This document shows positions 1 to 8,404 of a DNA stretch of 64,000 nt, in pieces (within the stretch, counting starts at the first letter, position 1; each line of letters starts with the position of its first letter). The DNA comes from JACVRX01 sp963819885 (GTDB taxonomy: Bacteria > Actinomycetota > Actinomycetes > Jiangellales > Jiangellaceae). Both the position numbers and the translations under genes were made by a program. Under the pieces are notes generated by a model. It was not told the origin of the DNA. It saw nothing but the letters and a program-made list of their open reading frames with translations, and did not search any database. The DNA is taken from the NCBI GenBank assembly GCA_963819885.1, contig CAWFXV010000023.1, positions 62,001-126,000 of the forward strand, in the 5' to 3' direction.

Positions 1-2
1 AT

Positions 3-431
3 CGACTGTTAGCGGCCGCCGAAGCGAGTCAGTCCGCGATGGTGCATGCCGAGAATTCCGTCGTCGCGACGGTCACCTATGCATCGCCGGCGTTGGTGTT
101 GACGAAGACGCCGCCGGCGGTTCGGCAGAATCTGGCCGAGCTCGTCCAGGACGTGGCGGCGGAGGAGGCTGCCTCGGTCGGGGCTGCCCGCCGCACGGTG
201 GAGGCCCTGGCCTTCTGGTCCTGGCACGACGACCTCGAGCGGGCTCGGACGGCCTACCTGCACTTCCTCGACGACCGTACCGAGCGCCTGCTGGCGGGAG
301 CGGCCGGAGCCGGGACGACGACCGAGGGCGCCGAGCGCTCCGACCAGTACCTTCGCGAGGCACGCGATGCGCTGATTTCTGCCGTGGATGATGACCAGGT
401 AGCGCGAGTCGATGCACTCCTCGCTCGCTGA
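3..431 (+). CDS. hypothetical protein, probably 5'-truncated by the window edge
   Basis: I do not recognise this protein. The frame is open from the first bases of the window, so the ATG at 39 may be internal and the gene may begin outside the window. Codon third positions are G/C-rich as in neighbouring genes, which supports real coding. The readable part is about 140 residues, mostly alanine-rich and helix-prone with an acidic end and no membrane segment or signal peptide. It ends in TGA at 429-431, 335 bases before the protease island, so it may or may not belong to it. Function unknown. Confidence 0.5.
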   Translation, partial: RLLAAAEASQSAMVHAENSVVATVTYASPALVLTKTPPAVRQNLAELVQDVAAEEAASVGAARRTVEALAFWSWHDDLERARTAYLHFLDDRTERLLAGAAGAGTTTEGAERSDQYLREARDALISAVDDDQVARVDALLAR

Positions 432-766
432 ACCTGGCGGTCACTGCCGATAGAGCACGTCCTCAGCAAATCGAAGCCAATTGGCACGGTGCGGCGCTCC
501 ACAAACCCGGACGAAGCACGCGCGGTCGCAACCATCCAGCGAGCCCATCACGACAACCCGGCGGGCCAATTGACCAGACCGGCCGCTCGCGCCGCGCCCG
601 GGCGGCAACAACTCCACCTGCCCAAGAACAACCAAGATCTATTGATCAGCTGCGTACGATTGACGGCAGAAGCCGACGACCGCTCACGTCGAGCGCACGG
701 GGGCGCGGCTTCCCGGGGGACGCCCATGGGCGCAAGGTTCGGGTCAGCGCCGGGCCTGACGACGTC
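432..766. other. intergenic region upstream of the protease island
   Basis: This stretch of 335 bases holds no convincing gene. A 93-codon plus-strand frame (489-770) overlaps the next start as ATGA, but its composition is not protein-like. The region should hold the promoter of the six-gene island. I see no clear -35/-10 pair and no strong inverted repeat. Confidence 0.4.
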
Positions 767-2560
767 ATGAGCGCCGTGGACGGCCTGCTTTTCGCCAATG
801 GCGTCGACGCGACGACCGGCGGACCGCTGCTTGCGCCGATGACCGTCGAGAGCCTCGCCCGGCTCGCCACGAGTGCACCCGGCGACCGGACCGGCGCCGA
901 ACTGGCAGCCCGACACAGGCGCGTCATCGAGCGGGTCTACGCACCGAAGCAGGGCGTCGACCCCACTGACCTGGCGCAGACCGGCTGGGGAGTCGTCTTC
1001 GCGCAGGACGGTGACCCGAGAATCATGGGCGCACTGACGCCCCTGCTCGAACGTCGGCACGCGCAGGCGGGTGCGCTCGTCGAGGAGCGATACCGGGAGT
1101 TCACCGGCGGGAATGGCTATCTACTCGGCGAGTCCAAGCAGGATTTCCTCCGCCGTCACCACTCCGGACCGGGACCGGTCGACCCGGACGTCGTTCCTTA
1201 TTACCTGCTGCTCGTCGGTGGCCCGGACGAGATCCCGTTCGAGATCCAGTACCAACTGGACGTACAGCACGCGGTCGGACGGATCCACTTCGACGACGTC
1301 GCCGGCTATGCCCGATACGCCGCGAACGTCGTCGCGGCCGAAACCAAGAATCCGCGCACCGAACCCGCTCGGCTGTCCTTCTTCGCCGCCCGCAACGACG
1401 ACGACCCTGCGACGGCCCTGAGCTGCGAGCACTTGGTCACGCCCCTCGCGACCGCGCTGAGCGACGGGTCCTGGTCGGTCCGGTCCTTCATCGGCGCAGA
1501 CGCCACCAAGGACAGGCTGCGGGCCCTGCTGTCCGGCGCCGAGCGACCCGACCTGCTCTTCACCGCGACCCACGGGGTGGGTTTCCCGGCCGGCCACGCG
1601 GACCAGCGCGCCATCCAAGGAGCCCTGGTATGCCAGGACTGGCCTGGGCCGCGCCGCGGGAAGATCGGCCCCGCGCACTGGTTTGCGGCGCCAGATATCC
1701 CCGACGCCGACTTGACGGGGATGATCGCCTTCCTGTTCGCCTGCTTCGGTGCCGGAACCCCGCGCCACGACGAATTCGGCCGCAACGCAGACAATCGCCG
1801 GGCGTTGGCGCCCGACCCATTCGTCGGCGCGCTCCCGCAAGCCTTGCTCGGCCGTGAGGGGGGTGCTCTGGCCGTCGTCGGGCATGTGGATCGGGCGCTC
1901 GGCTACTCGTTCGTCTGGCCAGGGGCGGGACGGCAGACCGAGGTGTACCGGAGCACGCTCGCCGAGCTCGGAGCGGGGCAGCCGATCGGTTCGGCGTTGG
2001 AGTACGTCGGTGACCGGTATGCCGAGCTCGCCACGGATCTGAACCAGGCCGTTACCGACGCCAACGAAGGCTGGCGCACCGACGAGGAGATGCTGGCCGG
2101 GCTGTTCGCGGCGCACGCGGACGCGCGGGGTTTCGTCTTGCTGGGCGATCCCGCCGCGCGGCTGCCGTCACCGGTGCGAGCCGGCGAGGCAGTGGCGACC
2201 AGAAGCGCGCCCATCGCCATCGCGGGTCACGGCCGCCAGGCCGGCGAATCCACCGCGGAGGCGGCTGAGGAGCCGGCCGTCCTGTCTCCGGCCAGGACGG
2301 ACCCGGTCGAGGTCGCGACCTACGTCACCGACGACCCCGGCGGGGTTGCGTACGACCCGGTGACCGGTCGTATCAGCGGGGCCTACCTGCGCCTCTTCTC
2401 CAGCGTGGACCTCGACGGCACGGCGGCCCATGTCACGACGGCGCCGTTTCTGGGCGATGATGACGCCCTGACCGTGCTGCACACGCGGCTGGTCCAGATC
2501 AGCATCGACGCCCGACGAGCACACCAGGAACCCCTGCCCGAACCAGGGGGTCCGCCGTGA
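767..2560 (+). CDS. C25 (gingipain)-like caspase-fold cysteine protease
   Basis: Predicted cytoplasmic caspase-fold protease of 597 residues. The segment around 142-180 (LLLVGGPDEIPFEIQYQL, then AVGRIHF) resembles the region before the catalytic core of gingipain-type C25 peptidases. The likely dyad is His269 in FTATHGVGF and Cys326 in FLFACFGAG, 57 residues apart as expected for the fold. There is no signal peptide, unlike secreted gingipains. The last 130 residues (about 470-597) form a poorly recognised tail. It is the first gene of the island, and its TGA overlaps the GTG start of the CHAT-SIR2 gene by 4 bases, so the two are probably translationally coupled. The ribosome binding site is weak. 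Substrate unknown; by context it is a protease of a conflict or cell-death cascade. A caspase-fold protease is well supported, its role is inference. Confidence 0.8.
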   Translation: MSAVDGLLFANGVDATTGGPLLAPMTVESLARLATSAPGDRTGAELAARHRRVIERVYAPKQGVDPTDLAQTGWGVVFAQDGDPRIMGALTPLLERRHAQAGALVEERYREFTGGNGYLLGESKQDFLRRHHSGPGPVDPDVVPYYLLLVGGPDEIPFEIQYQLDVQHAVGRIHFDDVAGYARYAANVVAAETKNPRTEPARLSFFAARNDDDPATALSCEHLVTPLATALSDGSWSVRSFIGADATKDRLRALLSGAERPDLLFTATHGVGFPAGHADQRAIQGALVCQDWPGPRRGKIGPAHWFAAPDIPDADLTGMIAFLFACFGAGTPRHDEFGRNADNRRALAPDPFVGALPQALLGREGGALAVVGHVDRALGYSFVWPGAGRQTEVYRSTLAELGAGQPIGSALEYVGDRYAELATDLNQAVTDANEGWRTDEEMLAGLFAAHADARGFVLLGDPAARLPSPVRAGEAVATRSAPIAIAGHGRQAGESTAEAAEEPAVLSPARTDPVEVATYVTDDPGGVAYDPVTGRISGAYLRLFSSVDLDGTAAHVTTAPFLGDDDALTVLHTRLVQISIDARRAHQEPLPEPGGPP

Positions 2561-4737
2561 CCGACTACGCCGATCTCGAGATCGGCCTGCACCGACGCGA
2601 CGGCCTGAGCTGGCGGGTCGAGGTCCGGTACAGCCAGCAAGAGTCCGATGCCGACGTCAACATCGAGGGTCCGCTCACCGTCGACATCGATCCGGACGAG
2701 CTGGACCAGCTCATCCCGGACTTCGCCGCCTACGGCCGGGCGCTGGGCCAGGCGGTGTTCGGCGGCGCGGTCGGCGACGCGTACCGGCAGGCCGTTGCGG
2801 CGTCGCAGAGCCACGGGGTGATCCTGCGCGTACGCCTGTTCGTCGGCCCGAGCGCTACCACACTGCACCGGATCCACTGGGAGACCATGCTCGACCCACG
2901 CGATGGCTCTCCGGTGCTGACCGACGAGAACATCGTGTTCTCCCGCTACCTGTCCAGCAACGACTGGCGGCCGGTGCGGCTGCGGCCCAAGAGCGCATTG
3001 CGGGCCCTCGTGGTCGTTTCTGGCCCGACCGACCTGGACCGGTTCCAGGCCCGGGTGCTCGCTCCGGTGGCAGTCGAGGAAGAGGTCGAGCGGGCGCAGA
3101 ACGGGCTGTCGCCGCTGCCGAGCCGCGTGCTCGCCGACCACGGTGAGGTCACCGAAGGGCGCCTGTTCGACGAACTCCGCGACGGATGCGACATCCTCTA
3201 CCTGGTCTGTCACGGCTACCTCGCCGGCGACGAGCCCTACCTGATCCTGGAGAACGAGGACGGGACCGCTGCCCGCATCCGCGGCGGCACTCTCGTCGAC
3301 CGGATCCGGGACCTCATCAAGGTCCCCCGGCTGGTGGTGCTCGCCTCGTGCCAGAGCGCGGGCCTCGGTGGCGATGCCCGCAGCAACGATGCCGGCGTGC
3401 TTGCAGCATTGGGTCCTCGGCTGGCCGAGGCCGGCGTCCCGGCTGTCCTCGCCATGCAGGGTGACATCTCCATGGAGACGGTCTCCCGGTTCATGCCGAC
3501 GTTCTTCCACGAGCTCCAGCGCGACGGTCAGATCGACCGGGCGATGGCGGCGGCCCGCGGTGCGATCCGCGATCGGCACGACTGGTGGGCGCCGGCGCTG
3601 TTCATGCGCCTGCGCAGCGGCCGGATCTGGTACGTCTCCGGCTTGGGCCGGGCCGGCGAGCCATTCGAGAAGTTCCCGGCACTGGTCCATGAGCTGAAGA
3701 AGCGCAAGTGCACACCGATCCTGGGCCCCGGCCTGTCCGACCAGTTGCTCGGCTCCCGCCAGGAGATCGCCCAGCGGTGGGCGAAGAACTTCCACTTCCC
3801 GATGGCGCCGCACTACCGCGACGACCTGCCGCAGGTGGCCCAGTACCTGTCGGTCAACCAGAGCTACGAGTTCCCCCGCGACGAGCTCGCCGCCTACCTC
3901 CAGCATGCCCTCGTCGAGAACTACGGCGAGCAGCTGCCCCCGGAGTACTACCGTGACCGCAAGATCGAAAGTCTGCCGCTGAACAAGCTGATGTCCGACG
4001 TGTGGCGGATCCGGTACCCGGAGGGGTCGCTGGACCCGTACGCCGTGTTGGCCGAAATGCCCATCCCGCTGTACGTGACCACCCAGCCGTGGAACCTGCT
4101 GGCCGAGGCGCTGCGAACCGAAGGCAAGGACCCCCAGGTCGAGCCGTGCCGTTGGAAGCGGCTCGAGGACGACAACTGGTGGGACGACGGGTCCGGGCTC
4201 GACACCCCGGACTGGGCGTTCGCCGTGCGTGAGGACAGCCAAAGCCGGCTCGCGGCCGACCAGGCCGGCTGGCCGACCTCGGTGTTCGACCGCGACCGGA
4301 CGTACCGGCCAGACGACAAGCGACCGCTGGTCTACCACCTGTTCGGGCACCTGGCCCGCGCGCGCTCGCTGGTGCTCACAGAGGACGACTACTTCGACTT
4401 CCTCATCGGTGTCACCAGGGACAAGGATCTCGTCCCACCGGGGGTGCGGCGGGCGTTCGCCGACAGCTCGCTGATGTTCCTCGGCTTCCGGCTCGACGAG
4501 TGGGACTTCCGGGTGCTGTTCCGCAGCATCGTGAACCAGGAAGGCGACCGGCGTAAGGAGCACACCCACGTCGCGGTGCAGATCGACCCGGAGGAAGGCA
4601 GCACGATCGAGCCGGACCGAGCGCGAAGCTACTTGGAGAAGTACTTCCAGGGCAGCAACATCACCATCTACTGGGGCAGCACCGAGAGCTTCATCAAGGA
4701 GCTGCACAGCCACTGGGTCGCGGAGTCGCGCACGTGA
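2557..4737 (+). CDS. CHAT protease - SIR2-like NADase fusion
   Basis: Two-domain protein of 726 residues with a GTG start that overlaps the preceding stop (GTGA). Residues 1-170 form a beta-rich N-terminal module (IHWETMLD near 110) of the kind found before CHAT domains. Residues about 175-365 are the CHAT caspase-like protease, with His219 in LVCHGYLAG and Cys265 in VVLASCQSAG. Residues about 370-715 match SIR2-like domains of the SIR2_2 type, from TPILGPGLSD near 387 to VYHLFGHL and LMFLGFRLDEWDF near the end. In phage-defence systems such domains commonly destroy NAD+; I could not confirm the catalytic Asn/His by eye. The arrangement suggests a protease whose activation is tied to an NAD+-depleting effector. 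The stop overlaps the start of the nSTAND gene. The domain calls are strong; that NAD+ depletion is the output is inference. Confidence 0.85.
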   Translation: MTDYADLEIGLHRRDGLSWRVEVRYSQQESDADVNIEGPLTVDIDPDELDQLIPDFAAYGRALGQAVFGGAVGDAYRQAVAASQSHGVILRVRLFVGPSATTLHRIHWETMLDPRDGSPVLTDENIVFSRYLSSNDWRPVRLRPKSALRALVVVSGPTDLDRFQARVLAPVAVEEEVERAQNGLSPLPSRVLADHGEVTEGRLFDELRDGCDILYLVCHGYLAGDEPYLILENEDGTAARIRGGTLVDRIRDLIKVPRLVVLASCQSAGLGGDARSNDAGVLAALGPRLAEAGVPAVLAMQGDISMETVSRFMPTFFHELQRDGQIDRAMAAARGAIRDRHDWWAPALFMRLRSGRIWYVSGLGRAGEPFEKFPALVHELKKRKCTPILGPGLSDQLLGSRQEIAQRWAKNFHFPMAPHYRDDLPQVAQYLSVNQSYEFPRDELAAYLQHALVENYGEQLPPEYYRDRKIESLPLNKLMSDVWRIRYPEGSLDPYAVLAEMPIPLYVTTQPWNLLAEALRTEGKDPQVEPCRWKRLEDDNWWDDGSGLDTPDWAFAVREDSQSRLAADQAGWPTSVFDRDRTYRPDDKRPLVYHLFGHLARARSLVLTEDDYFDFLIGVTRDKDLVPPGVRRAFADSSLMFLGFRLDEWDFRVLFRSIVNQEGDRRKEHTHVAVQIDPEEGSTIEPDRARSYLEKYFQGSNITIYWGSTESFIKELHSHWVAESRT

Positions 4738-7700
4738 GCACCGAGGTCGGCACCCCGAAGGCAGTTGGCAACCCGTACGTCGGGCCGCAGGCCTTCCGCC
4801 GAGGCGACGCCTTCTACGGGCGTGACCGGGAGACCGCCGATCTGCTCGACCTCGTGATCGCCGAGCGCGTCGTTCTGCTCTACTCGCCATCTGGCGCCGG
4901 GAAGTCGTCGCTGATCGCCGCCGGGCTGGTGCGTCAGCTCGAGGCCGAGGGATTCGAGGTGCTGCCGCTGGTCCGGCTGACCCACGAAGCACCACCGGGG
5001 AGTTCACTCTCCGGCCCGCCACGCAACCGCTACGTGCTGAGCACGTTGCTCTCGCTGGAAGAGGGCCTGCCGCCGGAGCACCAGCGGCGCACCGCCGACC
5101 TCGACGCGATGTCGGTCACCGAGTACCTGGCGGCGTGGCCCGACCTGGACAACAAGCCGGGCAACGAGGTGCTGCTCTTCGACCAGTTCGAGGAGGTCAT
5201 CACCGCCGATCCCAACGACCACGCCGCCAAGGAGGAGTTCTTCGCCGACATCGGCGTCGCCCTGCGCGATCGGAACCTCTGGGCACTGTTCGCGATCCGG
5301 GAGGACTTCCTGGCCGAGCTCGATCCCTACTCCCGGCTCGTGCCGACCCGATTCGCGAACCGGTACCGCCTCGACCTGCTCGGTGTCGACCAGGCCCTGG
5401 ACGCGATGATCCTGCCAGCGGCCGACCGTGGCACCGACTTCAAACGACCGGCCGCGGAAAAGCTGGTCGACGACCTGCGGCGCATCCGGGTCCAACGGGC
5501 CGACGGCGTCAGCGAAGAACTGGGGCCGACCGTGGAGCCGGTCCAGCTCCAGGTTGCCTGCCGGCAGGTCTGGAACCAGCTGGACGAGAACGCCAGCGCG
5601 ATCGAGGTCGAAGACGTCCAAGCGGTCGGCAACGTCGACCAGGCGTTGGCCAGCTACTACGCCGACTGTGTAGCCGCTGCAGCAGCGGAGACCGGCGTCA
5701 GCGAGCGGGCCTTGCGAGATTGGTTCGAGACCGAGCTCGTCACCCCACAGGGAATCCGGGGCCAGGTGCTCTACGGCCCACGGCAGAACGGCGCCTTCAG
5801 CGAGGGCGCGGTTCGGATGTTGACCGACGGGCACCTGGTGCGGGCGGAAAGCCGACGGGGCGCGACGTGGTACGAGCTGTCCCACGACCGGCTGATCGAG
5901 CCGGTCAAGGAGGACAACGCGCGTTGGCGCGAGGTCAATTTGTCCCACTTCGAACGGCTCGCCACCTGGTGGGACGAACAGAAACGGCCCGACCAGGCGC
6001 TACTCACCGGCCCGGACCTGGTCAACGCCGAGACCTGGGTCGCCGCCAATGCCGCCACCCTTTCCCTCCGCGAGCAGGAGTTCTTCGAGGCCTCCCGCAA
6101 GGCCGCAGACCAGGCCGAACGCGAACGGCGAGCAGCGAAACGCACCCGGCGATGGCTGGTCATCGCTGTGGTCGGTTGCATACTCGCCGCGGCATTCGGC
6201 GCCTGGGCCTGGCGAGCACAGCAGCGCACAGAGCAACTCGCGAACGACGCCGCGGTTGCCGGTCTGGTAGGTGAGGCGTTCTTCACCGCTGATTCGGACA
6301 TCGACCTGAGTCTGTTGCTCTCCCAGCACGCGGCATCGCTGCCTGCCGGTTCTGAGTACCCCTACACGCAACAGGTTCTGCAGCTGGGCATCGACCAAAG
6401 CCCGGTGGTCAGGGCTCTGCGCGGGCACGGCCCGGCGGCGAGTGCCGTCTACAGCCCAGACGGAGAATCCGTCGCGACCTACCACGACGGCGACGTCATC
6501 GTCGTCTGGGAGGTCGAGTCGGGCGAGGAGCTGTACTCGTTGCCATTACCGGATGGTGGTTTGATCAATCCGAACGGCGTGGTATTCAGCCCGGACAGTG
6601 CCCAGATCGCCGCTGTCGCCGCGGACGGCCGGGTGGCCGTCTGGCGGGCCGAGACGGACGCCGGAGAACCGACCTGGATCACGCCGCACGAGGGAACGGA
6701 CTCGTGGCAGGTGGCGTTCAGCCCGGACGGGACGCGTCTCGCGTCGCTGGGCATCACCGGCTTGGCCGTCGTCGATGTGTCCGGGCAGCCGGTGCCCGGC
6801 TTCGATCCGACGGAAGCGACGGATATCTCCGGCTACGAGGTCGAATGGACTCCGGACGGCGAGAGCCTGGTCGTCGGCGACGTCTTTGGTGTCGTCTCCG
6901 TGTGGGACGCCGACACGGGTCAGCGCCTTCGGGCCGACATCACCCATCCGACCGGAATCATCGGGGTCGACATCAGCCCGGACGGGTCGACGGTCGCGAG
7001 CGCCTCCGACAATATGGTGTTGATCAGCAACCTCGACACCGGTGACGCCACCTTCACCCTGGACCGAGGTGGTCTGACCGACATCTCCGCCAGCTCAGAC
7101 GGCTCGCGAGTGGTGGTGATCGACAAGTTCGGCACGGCACTTGTCATCGACCCGGAGCGTGGAGAGGCAATCAAGGCAGTTACCGCCACGGGCATGTCCC
7201 TCGTCTCCGCCGACGTCGACCCGACCGAACCGGCCCGGGCTGTCGTGACCACCGTGGCCGGTGAGCCCGCCATCTGGGATGTGGCGGCCGCCTACAACGA
7301 CTACGAATCGGCCATTGAGCCGCTCCCCGACGGGGGGGTGCTCACCACGTCGTTCGACGGCAGCGCGCACAGCTGGACTCCAGAGCTCATTCCGCGTCAG
7401 CTCGTCCCGATCGCCGGCGATCCGATCCAGGATGCGTCGGTGTCGTCGGCCGGCGATCTGGTCGCCGTGGCCCGCGAGAGCGGCGCGATCGACGTGTGGC
7501 AGATCCGAGGATCCACCCCGGTCGCCTCGCTGTCGATGGGCGACTCCGGTGCTTGGGCGGTGGCGCTGAGCCCTGACGGCAGGTTCGTAGCCGGCGGGGG
7601 AGCGGACGGCCGGATCGTCGTGTGGGAAGTCTCAACCGGCGACGAGGTCGCGGTCCTGGAGGGCCAGTCCGACAGCGTCGTCTCTCTCGACTTCGGGGCA

Positions 7701-8240
7701 GACGCCAGCCAGCTGGTCAGCGCGTCGCGGGACGAGACAGCGATCGTGTGGGACGTCGACCGCTACCAGCCCAGGCACGTCTTGCGCCTAGGGGCCCGGG
7801 CGACAGATGCCGACTGGAGCGACTCAGGGACGTCTCTGGCCGTCGCCGGCGAGGATGGTTCTGTCCAGTTCTGGGATCCTGAGGTTGGCGTGCGGCTGCA
7901 CGACAGCGGCCGCAATGAACATGCGAAGAAGGTCCACGACGTCGACTTCGACGTCAGCGGAGAAACTCTGGTGAGCGCCAGCGACGACCGCTCGTTGGTC
8001 GTGTGGAACGCGGAAACCGGTTCGGTCATCGGTCGCATCCGGCAGGGTACGGTTCCCTGGCGGGTGACCGTCACAGCCGACGGCAACCGGGTCGTCGTCG
8101 GAGACGGTACTGGCTCACCCCACGTCGTGTTCCTCGACGGCGACGCTGTGCTCGATGCCGCGCAGGATCAGACCACCCGCGAGCTTACCGACGACGAGTG
8201 CGCACGTTTCTTCGGTGACACCGAATGCCCGGAGGGCTGA
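4734..8240 (+). CDS. nSTAND1 NTPase with transmembrane segment and WD40 repeats
   Basis: Signal-transducing STAND ATPase of 1168 residues, GTG start overlapping the previous stop by 4 bases. After an N-terminal NPYVGPQAF motif and FYGRDRE, the Walker A is SGAGKSS with Lys57 and the Walker B is LLFDQFEE with Asp150, typical of the novel STAND 1 family. A single transmembrane helix lies at about 474-494, preceded by a strongly basic stretch (KRTRR). Residues about 560-1140 are WD40 repeats with recurrent SPDG and VWD/VWE signatures, which would form one or two beta propellers. STAND proteins oligomerise when their repeat domain binds a trigger and then activate an adjoining effector. Here the effectors are probably the neighbouring CHAT and caspase-like proteases, since this protein carries no effector domain of its own. 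Confidence 0.88.
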   Translation: MSTEVGTPKAVGNPYVGPQAFRRGDAFYGRDRETADLLDLVIAERVVLLYSPSGAGKSSLIAAGLVRQLEAEGFEVLPLVRLTHEAPPGSSLSGPPRNRYVLSTLLSLEEGLPPEHQRRTADLDAMSVTEYLAAWPDLDNKPGNEVLLFDQFEEVITADPNDHAAKEEFFADIGVALRDRNLWALFAIREDFLAELDPYSRLVPTRFANRYRLDLLGVDQALDAMILPAADRGTDFKRPAAEKLVDDLRRIRVQRADGVSEELGPTVEPVQLQVACRQVWNQLDENASAIEVEDVQAVGNVDQALASYYADCVAAAAAETGVSERALRDWFETELVTPQGIRGQVLYGPRQNGAFSEGAVRMLTDGHLVRAESRRGATWYELSHDRLIEPVKEDNARWREVNLSHFERLATWWDEQKRPDQALLTGPDLVNAETWVAANAATLSLREQEFFEASRKAADQAERERRAAKRTRRWLVIAVVGCILAAAFGAWAWRAQQRTEQLANDAAVAGLVGEAFFTADSDIDLSLLLSQHAASLPAGSEYPYTQQVLQLGIDQSPVVRALRGHGPAASAVYSPDGESVATYHDGDVIVVWEVESGEELYSLPLPDGGLINPNGVVFSPDSAQIAAVAADGRVAVWRAETDAGEPTWITPHEGTDSWQVAFSPDGTRLASLGITGLAVVDVSGQPVPGFDPTEATDISGYEVEWTPDGESLVVGDVFGVVSVWDADTGQRLRADITHPTGIIGVDISPDGSTVASASDNMVLISNLDTGDATFTLDRGGLTDISASSDGSRVVVIDKFGTALVIDPERGEAIKAVTATGMSLVSADVDPTEPARAVVTTVAGEPAIWDVAAAYNDYESAIEPLPDGGVLTTSFDGSAHSWTPELIPRQLVPIAGDPIQDASVSSAGDLVAVARESGAIDVWQIRGSTPVASLSMGDSGAWAVALSPDGRFVAGGGADGRIVVWEVSTGDEVAVLEGQSDSVVSLDFGADASQLVSASRDETAIVWDVDRYQPRHVLRLGARATDADWSDSGTSLAVAGEDGSVQFWDPEVGVRLHDSGRNEHAKKVHDVDFDVSGETLVSASDDRSLVVWNAETGSVIGRIRQGTVPWRVTVTADGNRVVVGDGTGSPHVVFLDGDAVLDAAQDQTTRELTDDECARFFGDTECPEG

Positions 8241-8404
8241 CCGTGCTCCGGGCCGCCGTTGTCAGGATGCCGCTAGGGCTTGTTGCCTGCGGCGGCAACG
8301 AGCCGACCGACGAACAGCGAATCAAGGAGACCTCACGGTCGATGGCGAGGCGGAGATGCTCGCGCCGGCCGTGGAACGGCTGACGGATTTGTGAGGAGAA
8401 GCTC
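8241..8404 (+). other. gap splitting the island, with a possible tiny lipoprotein-like ORF
   Basis: The gap of 164 bases separates the first three island genes from the last three. A GTG at 8243 opens a frame with a lipobox-like stretch (LGLVACGGNEPTDEQ). A different frame then gives a plausible peptide end (LTVDGEAEMLAPAVERL) closing with TGA at 8392-8394. Read with one frame change this would be a lipopeptide of about 50 residues; otherwise it is only spacer. A good ribosome binding site (GAGGAGAAG) for the subtilisin gene lies at the right end. Confidence 0.25.

Noticed and set aside
489..770. 93-codon plus-strand frame overlapping the C25-like start as ATGA
   Set aside because: The overlap is tempting, but there is no start context and the amino-acid composition is not protein-like.
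2383..5022. 879-codon minus-strand open frame
   Set aside because: It runs antisense through the CHAT-SIR2 gene and parts of its neighbours, with Val/Arg/Gly-rich low-complexity composition and no recognisable domain. Long antisense frames are common opposite high-GC genes.
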